The position numbers and the translations under genes are program-made. Of a stretch of DNA of 64,000 bases, positions 42,590 to 54,337 are shown in pieces. The DNA is taken from contig NC_050098.1 in NCBI RefSeq assembly GCF_902167145.1, forward strand, positions 30,126,501-30,190,500. The letters are read 5' to 3'. Origin of the DNA: Zea mays (lineage: Eukaryota > Streptophyta > Magnoliopsida > Poales > Poaceae). The notes under the pieces were generated by a model that worked only from the letters and a program-made list of their open reading frames with translations, searched no databases and was not told where the DNA came from. How positions within the stretch are numbered: the first letter of the stretch is position 1; each line of letters opens with the position of its first letter.

Positions 42590-43400
42590 TGTCGAGTCAC
42601 TTTGGATATAGTGATTGTACATTTACTCGAACTCCTTATGATCCACATGTGTTATTAAGGAAACATGATAGAATAGCACACGATCAATTGAGACACTCTT
42701 AAGTTATTGTCTCTCTTATGTATTTGGCTAGTGCGATGAGGCATAACATCTCATTTGTTGTGAGTGAACTCAGTCGGATTATTTTCAATCCCGGGGATGA
42801 TCATTGACATGTCTTTAAAAGAGTATTATTCTATCTAAAAGGGACTATGAGCTACGACATTCACTATACTGGGTACCCTAGTGTATCAGAGGGTTAGTGT
42901 GATGCAAACTAGATATGTGATGATGATAAGATTTACGCCACAAGTAATATATATTCTCACTTGGAGGTGGTGTTGTTTCATGAAAGTTTTGCAAGGAGAC
43001 CACGTTAATGAAGTCAACAATAGAAGCATAACTCACAACATTAGATATTACCACAAGTTGATGTTGAGTGGCTTCATAAACTACTTGTGGATTTATCGGT
43101 AGTTGAAAAACCAATATTAGCTATCTCCATGAACTGTGATAATTAGACAATAATAATCAAATTGAACGGTTCTAAAAATGATATGAAGTCTATGAAACAT
43201 GTGAAAAGACAGTTGAAATCTATCAAAAACTAAGAAAATCTATAGTACATGTGTTGGACTATGTCTATACATCTAAGAATCTAGTAGATCGGTTTACGAT
43301 ATGGGTCTATCGCGTAGTGTGATAGAAGGTGCATTGAGGGAGATGGGCTTGAGACCCACTTGAAGTCATTTCATAGTGGCAATATGTTCTATGTGAACAG
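42590..43400 (+). pseudogene. decayed Ty1-copia pol: end of reverse transcriptase and RNase H
   Basis: Read across frames and many stops, the plus strand shows PYDPHVLLRKHDRIAHDQLR, LMYLASATRHNISFVVSELS, FNPGDDH, KGTMSYDIHYTGYP and then CDANW, SHLEVV and MGLETH remnants. This is the standard order of the copia RT end and RNase H region, from a lineage different from the Sireviruses elsewhere in the window. It contains several stops and frameshifts, so it is old. The following 43400-43900 may be its 3' untranslated/LTR part. Confidence 0.8.
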
Positions 43401-43971
43401 AGATCCTGTAAAGTAGAATGGTGAAACAAGATAGTGGTTGACTAATAGAGACTCCTTACAAATAAGGCCAAGGTCATTATAGATACACATTTCTCCTCTA
43501 TTGTATGGTGGGTTGATTAAAATTTTAATGTGATCCAAGTGACTTATTTAAGAGCAAAGATGTTGTCCAACAAAACATCTTATAAGGAACACACCTGTAT
43601 GAGTTCGACTGCTAGTCACTTTATAAGATGAGGGCGATCATTAGATACTCATAAAGGCTCGAAATACTTACATGCTTCACATGGGGGGGATGATAACGAC
43701 CAATTACTCTTCTTGGTCTGCTGTTACTTTGAAAGGATGCGGCGGAGGCCAAAACGTCATTAGCATGTCTAGAGGGTAAGAAATTGTATTCGACTGACAT
43801 AGAAGTAATTAGTATATTTATGATAGCAAATAAAATACTTGACAAAATTCAGTGACATACATAATTTTAGACCGGATGAAATGAAACCAAGCACCTTACT
43901 GTGGTGGAGTTCATCCGCTTTCTAACACCATGTGGGAGGCAACGACCTAGTCATTTGTCTCCTTATCAATA

Positions 43972-43999
43972 CTAGGTATATGCCCATGTGTTGCCACGA
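43972..43999 (-). mobile_element. Helitron 3' terminus, minus orientation
   Basis: The minus strand reads TCGTGGCAACACATGGGCA, then TATACCTAG and T. This follows the published maize 3' end pattern closely (CGT-purine-pyrimidine-AA, GCACG-like core, CTAG before T). Gene-fragment-like DNA lies just inside it, as is usual for gene-capturing Helitrons. The 5' end was not located. Confidence 0.6.
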
Positions 44000-44891
44000 G
44001 AGTTAAAAATTAGTATGAAACATAGATACGGAACAACAAACATATGCAAAATCCGTGTGGCAAAACATTGGCAAGATATCACCGTAACACTAATATGGTA
44101 GACTGAAATCAGTCCAAACTGTTAGCCTGAACTATAGTTTCCATAGTACCAATTGGATGCAAAGAAAGACTGGCTGTAGTTCTAGCTAATGCTCCTGCCA
44201 CTACATGTGTGTTTTATGGTAACAACACCATATCAGGATGGTGATGACATGCTTTAGCTATAGAATAAAATTCACCCATATATCCATCCACTATCTATGA
44301 TGGCTGAGACCAAACCCGCCTTGCTAGAACTAGCAGATATCTCCATTTCGTTCAGAATCAGTAAAGCATCGTTGAGGGGGGGGTAAAGATCCAATGCTAA
44401 TTCATTTCAGGATCAAGTTTTCCAAAAGTACCCTTTAACCATTAGGAGGCAACTCTCAGCTTCTCTCTCCGTTGCCTTCAAGTGAAGCATCGGCAAAACC
44501 TGCATGAAACAAGCATCGTCCGCCTATTCCTTGTGTAGTCCATAAGGACCAGAACCATTTCATGTTTATGTAGATGTAGTAATTCGAAGACGCAACATAC
44601 CAACGCCAGTAAAAACACCATATAAGCATGGGTTGGTCATCCAAACAGTAGATCTTTAGTTGATATAAATAGACAAACGAATACGAAAACAAACCTTTTA
44701 TGGTAGCAGGTAGTGATGGCAATGATCTATCTTCTTTGAAGATTTTCTCATGAAAATCACTACTAAAGACATTTTTCAACTCGATGAATCAAAAGCAAAA
44801 AAAGCATAATATTAATTCCATACCTTCAGTATTTGCAGGGTCAAAGTTGACTGCAAGAACATTCTTTTGCCACATTCAACTATTGGAATTT

Positions 44892-44985
44892 GATACGTAC
44901 TTGATGTGCTTCCAATTTAGGATTAAATGAACATCCTACAGGCTCAACTTCAACAACAGAAATAACATCATATGTGCTAGATCTC
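44892..44985 (-). pseudogene. gene fragment resembling NOP53/GLTSCR2 (ribosome biogenesis)
   Basis: The minus strand reads SSTYDVISVVEVEPVG then CSFNPKLEAHQ, followed by a donor-like GTACGT. NOP53 proteins carry a conserved (A/P)G-x-S-(Y/F)-N-P-x3-E-x-H-Q motif, which this matches. Further exon-like pieces with splice-like edges occur on the same strand at about 44835-44862 and 45105-45150 (VVKAKEKSDISKEVQPAK). It is probably cargo of the Helitron ending at 43972. No complete gene is present. Confidence 0.5.
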
Positions 44986-45200
44986 TACTGTTAGAAATTT
45001 TAAAAACAAGCATTTATTTTAACTATATAGAAAATTGCAGACGACATCAAATTCAAGATTTTAAAAAATAGAAACATGCGTGTATACATGTTTATGCTCC
45101 CTTTGCAGGTTGAACTTCCTTACTAATATCACTTTTCTCCTTAGCCTTTACAACAAGCTACATAAATCCTTCTCTCTAAATAATGACATAAATAAATATT

Positions 45201-45422
45201 TAGGACAATTATGATTATACCCTCCCCAGCATTGCAATTGTGATTTTACCCCTCATTTTTCAACTTTGTGATTTTACCCCTCAGTTTCAAAAACAAAGCC
45301 GCCATTTGCCCCTCTCCCTTAACACCGTTAACGAAAATCAGATTAATGATTAAAAAATAAAAAAAATGAGGGATAATTTTACAACTGCAATGTGAGAGAA
45401 GAGTATAATCACAATTAACCTA
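45201..45422. mobile_element. inverted-repeat element, MITE-like
   Basis: TAGGACAATTATGATTATAC (45201-45220) pairs with GTATAATCACAATTAACCTA (45403-45422), about 80% complementary over 20 bp. Inside, ATTGTGATTTTACCCC is repeated twice on the left. A related block (TGCAATGTGAGAGAA...ATCACAATT) follows the right end at 45448-45479. Confidence 0.5.
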
Positions 45423-46651
45423 AAAATAATGTTGAAATTTTCATAATTGCAATGTGAGAGAAAGATAAAATCACAATTGTTCGCGCAAGGATGAGCGCGA
45501 GGCGGGCGGGGCCCGTTGGCTGGTGGGGGTGCCACCATAGGCCAGATCCCCAAATGAAGGAATCACAAAGGGAGAGCCGGATGGAGAGGGGCAACAGGGG
45601 ATCTTGCTGCCGGCCAGCAACAGCGACCTGTTCACCTCCTCCGCCATCTGCACGAAGGGGAGAACGCCGCAGGGAACCACGTGCGCTCACCCTTGCGCGA
45701 ATGAGAGAATGCATTTCGACCCCGTCGTAGTTCTCAATCATTTCGTGGCACCGGGTGTGGCTGAACCATCTACGATGGGGGGAGCGAAGGGAGGAAGCTT
45801 AGATAAGAGAATACGCTCTCGCATCGCTTTTTTTGTAGAAAGCTCGACCAGCGATAAAAAGTGTTTGGCCCGAGCCAAAAGCTAAGTCTAGTATTGCAAG
45901 GGAACAAGTCCGTATTGGCATGATTGCTAGCTGCGGTAGCAGAAGTAGATGTGTGCCTTTTTCTAGAATCGAAAGTGAAACATCGGTGTAAAAGATTGAG
46001 TGGGTTTCCATAGAAATAGTCAGGGGCGGAACTACCGCGAATGGTGAAACTATTGCATGCCAAGTTGCCAACTGGAGTTAGGGGTTCTAGAAGGAACGGT
46101 GGATAAAGCTTCCTCTAGTAGGCTTCTAGAGCGTCCGTCGATCGGAGGAGGTAAACTGAATTATCCTAAAATACTGGATTGATACTAAAATAATTACACA
46201 TATTTTTTTAAATAATTGACTTTTAAATTTAAATTAGATTATTAAACTTATGTTCATATCTTCTAATATGTTTAGTATAATATGTATTTGATTAGATTTT
46301 AGACATTGACTCTACAAAGAAGGATATTATTCTAAATTGTCTTTTTGTGGTGTTGCTCTCCCTCTCAGAATGAGCCATAAAAATAGGGAGAAGAGAGAAC
46401 ACAACAAATGGGACGGCTTTTCCATGATAGCCACGGGACGATGAGACCAAGATCTTTTTTCACTATATAGTAGAGTAATCGTCTTGGAACCTTGCATATT
46501 TCTAACTGAATACTAATCCCAGCGGTGAATCCAACGGTGGGCCACAGAGCTCTAACCCTCTCCCTACCCCGCTGTGAAGCTGTCGGACCAATGGAGTTTC
46601 TTTTCTTTTTTTTTTCTTTGGGATTTTAGATATAGATTGAGAAAAGACTAA
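45423..46651. other. intergenic DNA, no supported gene
   Basis: A GC-rich island at 45480-45800 opens ORFs of about 90-108 codons on both strands without recognisable domains. The remainder is AT-rich. Nothing is called. Confidence 0.4.
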
Positions 46652-46984
46652 AAGGGTGTTTGGTTTTCAACCGAAAGTCTAATCTGTGTCACTTGGATGT
46701 TTGAATGCCACTTACAAGTATTAAATATATTTTAATTAAAATAATTAATCACACATATGAAGTCTAGAATCTATTAACTCCAATTAATCCACTATTAATA
46801 AATGTTTAGGTAACATCACATCGGTAAATTATAGACTAATTAGACTTAATAGGTTCGTTTTACCGTTTTGTCCTCATCTATGTAATTAGTTTTATAATTA
46901 AACTATATTTAATATTTTTTAACTAGCATTCAAACATTCGATCCGATAGTAACTAAAATTTAGTAGTTCCATCCAAACACCCTT
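46652..46984. mobile_element. Tourist-type (PIF/Harbinger) MITE, 333 bp
   Basis: The terminal inverted repeats are AAGGGTGTTTGG (46652-46663) and CCAAACACCCTT (46973-46984), flanked by the 3-bp duplication TAA (46649-46651 and 46985-46987). A TWA-type TSD and this size are typical of Tourist MITEs. The interior is AT-rich and non-coding. Confidence 0.85.
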
Positions 46985-47027
46985 TAAGCCTATCTAAAGG
47001 TTGAAGGAGTCATCATTCTAGTTAGTT

Positions 47028-47241
47028 TAGTGTTTGGTTCTAGAGTATAATTGGACAGGATGACTCCATTCCAGTTTCTAAATATTGAATGGCCAAGTTC
47101 CCAGTTTTGAAGATAGAATGGCTTCGTTTCATTCCGTGAGCGAAGAGATTCGATAGTTTTTCAGAGAGCAGTAAGATTCAACATATTATAGAAATAGTTT
47201 TTTAGCCGCTCCGTTCCAGCCTTTTCCTCAACCAAACACTA
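47028..47241. mobile_element. MITE with TAGTGTTTGGTT ends (214 bp)
   Basis: TAGTGTTTGGTT (47028-47039) and AACCAAACACTA (47230-47241) are perfect inverted repeats. No clear target duplication. It lies 44 bp from the Tourist MITE and about 1.2 kb before the kinase ATG. Confidence 0.7.
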
Positions 47242-48401
47242 CTAATGGTGGAACTGTCTTGAACCAACCACAACATTTATCCTGAATTCACCATAGAATA
47301 ATAGGCTATTTTGATTAAGACGTTAGACTAAACAAATGCAACCATCATTACACTATCTATAGTTTAATTAAAGAATCAAATGGCCATTTTGGACGGCCCT
47401 ACCATGTTGCCTTAGGTGCTTGATGACCGTGATTTGAATGACGTGGAAAGATTTGTTGATTGGTGGTGCATTTTTCTTTTATCGGGGGGAGAACTTCGAG
47501 TTAAGGAAATGGATGAAGAATTATGGTTTCATGAAGCTGAAAATCTATTCTAAAAAGCGGTGTATAACGTGTGTATTTCAATTTTCGGGTAGGGGACTGT
47601 ACTGTAAAGCAAATAGACCTCTAGCGAATCAAATATGAGGAGAAACTTTCGGCAAAAAAAAAACAGTGAGAGATGCAATTTTGTGTCTCTGATGTACCTT
47701 TGTTTCGCCTCGTGTGATCGTGTCCGTACGAAAATGTGTACTTCATGTCGTTTTTGCTTCGCTGCCCGAGGCAGAAACCGTAACAGGATAATCGTCCCAG
47801 AGACCCAGACTCCCCCGCTCCCAATCCCACCACCACCCACCTTCTTGCAATTGCAGCCGCCAGCCGGTAGTGGCAGTACGGCAATTTCAGCCTCAGCTGA
47901 AGGTCACTGTCTCTCTTCCATCTTTTTCTCTCTCAACAAAACTCCCTGAATTGCAAACTCCACCAAAACAAACTCCAAGCCCATCCATCACCAGTCCTCT
48001 GTCCCCTCCCCGACCGCAACGATCTGCTTTGCATCTTCCCCTTCCTCCAATTCCAGTCCCATGCGTAATCGTCTTTCGGAATTGAATCTCTCCATGTCAT
48101 GGCGCTCTGAGCAAGTACAGCTGCAGTCAGTGAGAGAAATGTAGGCACCACAAATCGGTCCAGCAAATCCCTGCTCGTGCTCTACCAAAAAATCCAGTCT
48201 TTTTCCAGCCCAAATCCGCCTCTTCCGCTGCTGCCATAAAGTCCGGACTTTACGAGGCTTTCACGACGTGCGAGATTTCTGTTATCGATCTCCACGAACC
48301 CGATAGCCTGCCATAAAGTCTGCACAGACGCTTCGCATTGCTTCAACCAAAGATCCATCCAAACTCTGCACCCCAGAAAGCTAGTACGATCTCGGGGGGA
48401 C
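47242..48401. other. upstream region and probable 5' UTR of the kinase gene
   Basis: From about 47800 to 48401 the plus strand is C/T-rich (CTCTCTTCCATCTTTTTCTC, CCCCTCCCCGACC), like plant leader sequences. An acceptor-like TTGCAATTGCAG at about 47844-47855 hints at a leader intron. No TATA box was identified. ORFs on both strands here show no domain. Confidence 0.4.
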
Positions 48402-51400
48402 ATGAAGCGCCTGCAGTGCTTCAAGCAGAGCAGCGGCGGCGGCAATGGTGGCGGGCCGGGGAAGCGCCTGGAGCGGCGGCTGTCGCTGGGCGAGTACAAG
48501 AAGGCAGTGTCGTGGTCCAAGTACCTCGTAGCGCCGCCGGGGGCTAGGATCCGGAGCGGCGGCGAGGAGCTGTGGAGCGCCGACCTGTCCAAGCTGGAGA
48601 TCCGGGGCAAGTTTGCGTCAGGCCGGCACAGCCGCGTCTACTCCGGCAGGTACACCGGCCGCGAGGTGGCCATCAAGATGGTCAGTCAGCCGGAGGAGGA
48701 CGCCGCGCTCGCCGCTGAGCTAGAGCGCCAGTTCGCCTCCGAGGTCGCGCTCCTACTTCGCCTCCACCACCCAAACATCATCTCGGTATGAACTCATTAC
48801 TTTGTTTCTTCTCATATTCTCTCTCTATTTTTTTTTAAAAATGATATTTTACTTTACCGCACAATTATTCTTGGCATGGACTTGGTTGATATGAGATGAC
48901 CAGCTTAGATTTCGGACCATATCGTTTGGCCTGTGCCACCAGTGTAGTAAACTCTGTCCTCGGATAACCCAAGGCATTTCGTCCAGTCCAGCTTAAACAA
49001 ATTTATGTCTGCAATGTATCCTTGTCCGGCTGTCTCAGATGTTCATTTCTTGAGCTGTCGGTGGAGGATCTGCCCCCTAACCACTGCATGGTACTAGTAA
49101 TCTCTGCTATAAGAATCCTTGATTTTAAAACTGAATTGATCAAACGGAAAAAAGGAGTAAAAGTCCGGCGTATATGTGTTTGCAAGATACTTGTCGGGTT
49201 CTTGGTTTGATCTTTCTTTGAAGTGCCGAATTTTTATTTGTTTGAACACATTTTTTTTCAGTTGAAATTGTATGTCCCACATCATTGTTCCTTTGTTGGT
49301 TACTTGGTTGTTCTTTCTATCCGTGAAGTAGGCTGTAGGAGTTGTTAGGCTAACTGATCTTCACATTAAAGTGAAAACCTTTATGCTTTGCTTGGATTGG
49401 AGGGACAGGGGTGAAGATAAGATAATTCTGGAGTGAGGCTATTTGTGCTTACCTACACCGTAACAACCTGACAAACAGGGAGGCGACCTTTTAGTATGAA
49501 ATTGATATTTCGATAGTGAAATGGTTGACAAGTATATAAAATTTGACAGTAGAATTGTTCAGGAAAAGACAAATCGTCCTGACTATGCCCCTTTTTTTAA
49601 TCTTTTGTAACCAACCCCTTTCTATCCATAAGTAGTGCGGTTAGTTGGTACCAGCACTTTGTACTTTTGTAAAATGATGTTAATTTGTTTCTGAGTGTTT
49701 TTCTAGGGGCACTATCTGTCATACTATTTAGTGGAATCTCACATCGGTACATGTGAATAGTTAACGGCATCGAAATCTCTGTAAATGCTGCTTCAATTTA
49801 GCTGGCGAGAAGGATTTATCTCTATGCAATAGCGTTGATGATGGAATAACTGTATTTTTATACACTAGTGCTACAAAAAAACCTAAATGTTTAGATTAGT
49901 TCAATCATTGTCCAAGGTACCTTTTTCCTGGAAGGATGTGTAATGGCTTCATTGTGAAGATGTTGGGCGAAGAGATTCTGGGCCAATGGTTATACTGAGA
50001 TTGCTATCCTTGCTTGATCAATCATGCTGTCTACTGCACCACACCATAGTCCATAGGTGATGGCATTAGATACTTGGCTGGCAAGTTATGAAAATGATGG
50101 CGTCTTCATGAAATGGGAGGTGGACCATGGGTAGCGTTAACATCCAAGCTTAGTTGGTTGCTCTTGTAGAAAAAACACATCTTGCTAGCAATGAATAACG
50201 GAGAATTGACGCAGAGAGGGATAGTTCATGTACAAGTAAACATCAGTCTAACTTTTCGCTTTACAAAGGGCCTGCCTTTTCCACTTGACACCTACAAGTC
50301 ACATGGAAAAAGGTTGCTTTACGGAACCAACATAACTGAGTAAGCTTGGGAATTCGAATGATATTTATGCAAGTTGCAATTCCATTTTTTCCAATGTCCG
50401 GTAAATCTCTGAAGAACCTTTTTCTCAGTGAACATATCATAAAAATACATTTTCTTATATGATATCAAGTGGCAAGCTTGCATATGATTAAAGATTAACT
50501 ATTTTATACTGTCTTATATTGCATCTTCGGCTAATCAAACGTGTGAGCTCATTTTGTTAAATTCTACTTGATATGGAACACCACTTAATGTCTTCAATGT
50601 TGCAGTTTGTTGCAGCATGCAAGAAACCACCAGTATTCTGCATCATCACTGAGTTCATGGCAGGGGGCTCCCTTAGGAAGTATCTACATCAGCAGGAGCC
50701 TCACTCAGTTCCCCTCAACCTAGTGCTGAAATTAGCTCTAGATATCGCTCGCGGAATGAGCTACCTACACTCCCAGGGTATACTCCATAGAGACCTGAAA
50801 TCAGAGAACATACTTCTGGGAGAAGATATGTCAGTCAAAGTCGCAGATTTCGGGATTTCATGCTTGGAATCACAGTGTGGAAGTGGCAAGGGGTTTACAG
50901 GAACCTACAGGTGGATGGCTCCGGAGATGATCAAAGAGGAACATCATACTAGGAAAGTGGACGTGTACAGCTTTGGAATCGTCATGTGGGAGATCTTGAC
51001 TGCTTTGGTCCCGTTCAGCGACATGACTCCAGAGCAGGCTGCTGTTGCTGTTGCCCTGAAGGTAGGGTTCTTGACACACCACGGCGATGTTTATCTCCGT
51101 GTGTTCATAGAAGATCTTTCGCATAACGTTGGGATTTATTTATTAGCCTCTCTTCTAATAACTGGTAAACCTTGTGCAGAATGCAAGGCCGCCACTGCCT
51201 GCTTCATGCCCTGTGGCAATAAGCCACCTGATCATGCAGTGCTGGGCGACCAACCCTGACAAAAGACCTCAGTTTGATGACATCGTGGCGATCCTCGAGA
51301 GCTACAAGGAAGCCCTTGATGAGGACCCGTCGTTCTTCTTGTCGTATATACCACCTCCACCGGACCACGGCCACCACCACCATCATCAGAGCCTTCTCCG

Positions 51401-51446
51401 GTGCTTCCCTCGCTCCATGCGAAGGTCTGCATCTCTGAAAGTATGA
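48402..51446 (+). CDS. Raf-like MAPKKK / HT1-type serine-threonine (dual-specificity) protein kinase, three exons
   Basis: Exons 48402-48785, 50606-51061 and 51180-51446 give 368 residues. All junctions are GT-AG and phase 0. The N-terminus has KRLERRLSLGEYKKAVSWSK, usual in plant C-subgroup Raf-like kinases. The kinase domain shows the glycine loop FASGRHSRVYSG (71-82), VAIKM (Lys92), Glu114 of helix C, HRDLKSEN (catalytic Asp191), DFG (209-211), GTYRWMAPE (227-235) and DVYSFGIVMWE. It should phosphorylate Ser/Thr (or Tyr) in a cytosolic signalling cascade. HT1, a better-known relative, acts in stomatal CO2 responses, but the N-terminus here is nearer the Arabidopsis At3g46930-type group. 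The C-terminus is Pro/His-rich (HGHHHHH). Intron 1 is 1820 bp and intron 2 is 118 bp. An in-frame ATG in intron 1 (50573) is not the start. The gene looks intact. Confidence 0.93.
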
Positions 51447-52689
51447 TCAGGCCGGGATGTTGCCTCTGCTCATCGATGCTGTGTACAATATGCACCCCCT
51501 TTCGACTTTCTTTGTTTTCTATGCGCGCGTCGGCCCTCTATTATGCGGCATTAGCATGCTATATGAGCTAGTTTATGCTCTCATTTTCTCCTTGTTGGTT
51601 AATTATTTCCGTCATTGATGCCTTGAGTAATGTAGAGATGACAGGCAGGCATGCAGCTTCCGGTTATTATCTATGGATGCCATTTGCTTTTGGTGATGGG
51701 AAACATGAAAGAGCCCCAGTAAATGTAATATAATTAAGCTCTCCATTCAATTGTGTTTGTGCTTCTTCCTTTCGGCTGTTATCATACTCGTCGCAAATGC
51801 GTAGGCAGGCAGTAGAGTTTGAATCGGTTGGTGTTTTGTTTCTAAAATGGAAAACTTGAACTGAAAACAGTTTGTGCTTTATAGTATGTCTGCCTTTTGG
51901 TCAACAACAAAAGTCCCCTCCAAAAGACAAAAGGATTTGGCAAAATAGTCTGAGTATTCTGGTAATTAAAGAATTTAAAATAAGATATTTGTTACCATGC
52001 TTGGGAGTCACGGTGGGTTTCTCTCCGTCGAATTATTTTCAGCCATGTCATCTGAGAAAATAAAGTTGCAATGTTTGGTTCCCAGGAATTGAGAGGAATT
52101 GAAAAATAATGTAATAACAATATGAGGGACACTTTCTAGATATTAGTTTCAATTTGCGGGATCCAAACAAGCTGTAATGGTAATTAAGCTAATCAAGAGT
52201 AGTTTAGTTATTTCAGTTGGACGTCTTATTTCTTCTTTCTGTCGCACGTCGGAACGCCGCACTGATCTGTGGGGAGGCCGGAGGGCCTCGCCGCCGCATC
52301 CCGCGGGCTCACTGGCGCCGGCTGCCTGTCCGAAGGGTTGCCTCCGGATCTGCGGGGAGGGCCTGGCCGCTGCCTCCCACCTGCTGACCTGCAGGCTCTC
52401 AGTCCATTCCTATCACAATGCGTATCTCACTTTTCATTTTAAACGTTATTATACAAACAAGGCAATCTATAATATAAAAAACACTTTACATTACTGTCTA
52501 CACGGCCTGCTGGAGACTAGCACATGATGTCCGGAGGTAACCTCCCACCACCTCCACAAAATTACCATCGAACACACCATGGCAACCGGCACATTTTACT
52601 CATGTGTCCACGGTTAAAAACTCTATAGGCTATTAGAGTGCGAATTTGATTCTCAATCGGATGAGTTTTTTTCTTGCAGATATGAAAAT
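51447..52689. other. 3' flank of the kinase gene, no further gene
   Basis: AATGTAATATAATTAAG near 51723 may serve as a polyadenylation region. A GC-rich island at 52240-52400 has no recognised ORF. Nothing else is called. Confidence 0.4.
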
Positions 52690-52993
52690 GTTGTACCCGT
52701 ATTCGCAAACTCACGTATGGCGTACCCACAATGGACACACACATACACAATGGATATATATTTGTATATGTATATTTATATGTATGTATAAATATATGTA
52801 TACATAGATGATATATATAATATTTATGTGCCTGTGGGTATACCTACGGTTTTGCGGTACCGTGGGTAGCGGGTATGGGAAGCATATTGAACCCATCATG
52901 GGTAACGGGTACAGGGGTGGGTTTGATATTAAACCCATAGATGTGGATTTGTAAATTCTTTACCAATGGGTTTTAAACCCGTTGCCATCCCTA
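52690..52993. mobile_element. remnant related to the hAT element at 7014
   Basis: The right end, ACCCGTTGCCATCCCTA (52977-52993), resembles the right TIR at 7531-7548 (TACCCATTGCCATCTCTA). Before it are GGGTA/TACCC motifs (GTGGGTAGCGGGTATGGG, CCATCATGGGTAACGGGTA), as in that element's interior. The left end is not recognisable, and an AT-rich tract (52750-52825) interrupts it. Confidence 0.55.
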
Positions 52994-53430
52994 GCCACCA
53001 CACACCTACATAGGGATTTTGACGTTGACTAGTTAGGAGCCCTGTATCGCTGCTGTTTCTGTATCATATAGGTAGTTCTTGTTTAAGGTAGTTGTTTATA
53101 AAAAAATATTTATGTTCTGTTGTCTAGATAGGTGTGAATATGTGTTTGGAGTTAATAACAATGATTCAACATCCACTTGTGTATAACTTTAGCTTTATAG
53201 TAGGAGATAAATAGGATCCAAGAAATTTCCCTTGAACAATCCAAGTAAGACAATAACATTGCTAATAAGTCTGGTTTTAGTTTTTTCCCCCAAAAAACTT
53301 GATATATGAGGATAAGACAACCCTCAAGTATTATGTTTTAAATAATACATTCTCACGCAGATCGATAAAACTCTCGAACTCATGTCCTACTCCTACCCAT
53401 ATATAGAGGCAACATAACTTATGTGAGAAC
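52994..53430. other. intergenic DNA, no supported gene
   Basis: AT-rich, without ORFs or clear repeats. Confidence 0.5.
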
Positions 53431-54337
53431 TGTAAGAAAAATGGACCCTGATCCATTTTACTAAGTGATTTTGGTGTTTGATGATCAATATAACCTGTGG
53501 ACTAATGTGTTTGCAAGTATTTGTGTTTTGTATTTCACAGGATGCAAGGTGGCTTGGACAAAGGCATTGAACATGCAACACCTCAAATAAGCATTAAAAG
53601 ACCTAACGAAGACTTACAAGCATTCAGCACAAGTCCAAGACACAAGACCAAAAGAGCCCAAGCAAACAGATTGAAGAATCAAGAAGTGGGCGGTCGGCTC
53701 GCGCACCAGACCACGTGTGCAGAGAGAACTTCCTTTGGCTCTCGGCCAGCTTATGACCCAGACCCGTCGGTGGCACACCGGACTTGGTCCAACGACTAGT
53801 TTCCAACGGTCATCTAACACGTCGATCTCTAGACTAATCTGGTGGCGCACCAGACCTCTACACCACTGTAGAGAATCTTGTCAGGCTGATCAATGGCTAG
53901 ATGATGTGGAGGGCAACACAGACCGAGCTACTTCCTGCAACAACTACATTTGGGGTTGGGCACTATATATACCCCCTAAACGACCATTTGCAAGAGTGGA
54001 GAGTTGAGCAACCTTCATATTGAGTTGATACACATATCCATTACTACATACTAGTGCTTAATAGAATCACTCGGTGATTAGCGGGGGGTGCTTTGAAAAG
54101 TTCTTAGGTAAGTTAGACCGTTATTACATTTGCTCTAGGTTGTTCCTAGTAGATTGAGTAAGGTTAGAAAACCCATCAAAACCCTAGGTTCATACGCGAG
54201 TCGTTGTAATTGTACTGAGTGGGATGAGAGTTTTACGAGACCACACCAACTGAGTTTGTGGTGTGGCCACCACTGTGTACTGGAGGGAATGAGGCATGCG
54301 ACGTTTTGGCCAGAAGCTCGATAGTGAATATGGTGGG
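53431..54337 (+). mobile_element. LTR-like sequence F (solo or partial)
   Basis: Starts TGTAAGAAAAATGGACCCTG and continues TTTTGGTGTTTGATGATCAA, a typical grass LTR opening. It has a TATA motif (CACTATATATACCCCC, near 53968) followed by leader-like DNA. No coding region follows, because another LTR-like start is met at 54338. The family is not identified; ends and TSD are unresolved. Confidence 0.45.

Noticed and set aside
45491..45885. ORFs in the GC-rich island before the kinase MITEs
   Set aside because: Open on both strands in several frames without domains, typical of base composition and not of a gene.
50573..51259. Kinase start at the ATG at 50573, and read-through into intron 2
   Set aside because: The ATG lies inside intron 1, 33 bp before the acceptor, and the frame past 51061 leaves the family sequence at a clear GT donor. 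The spliced three-exon model restores the whole kinase domain.
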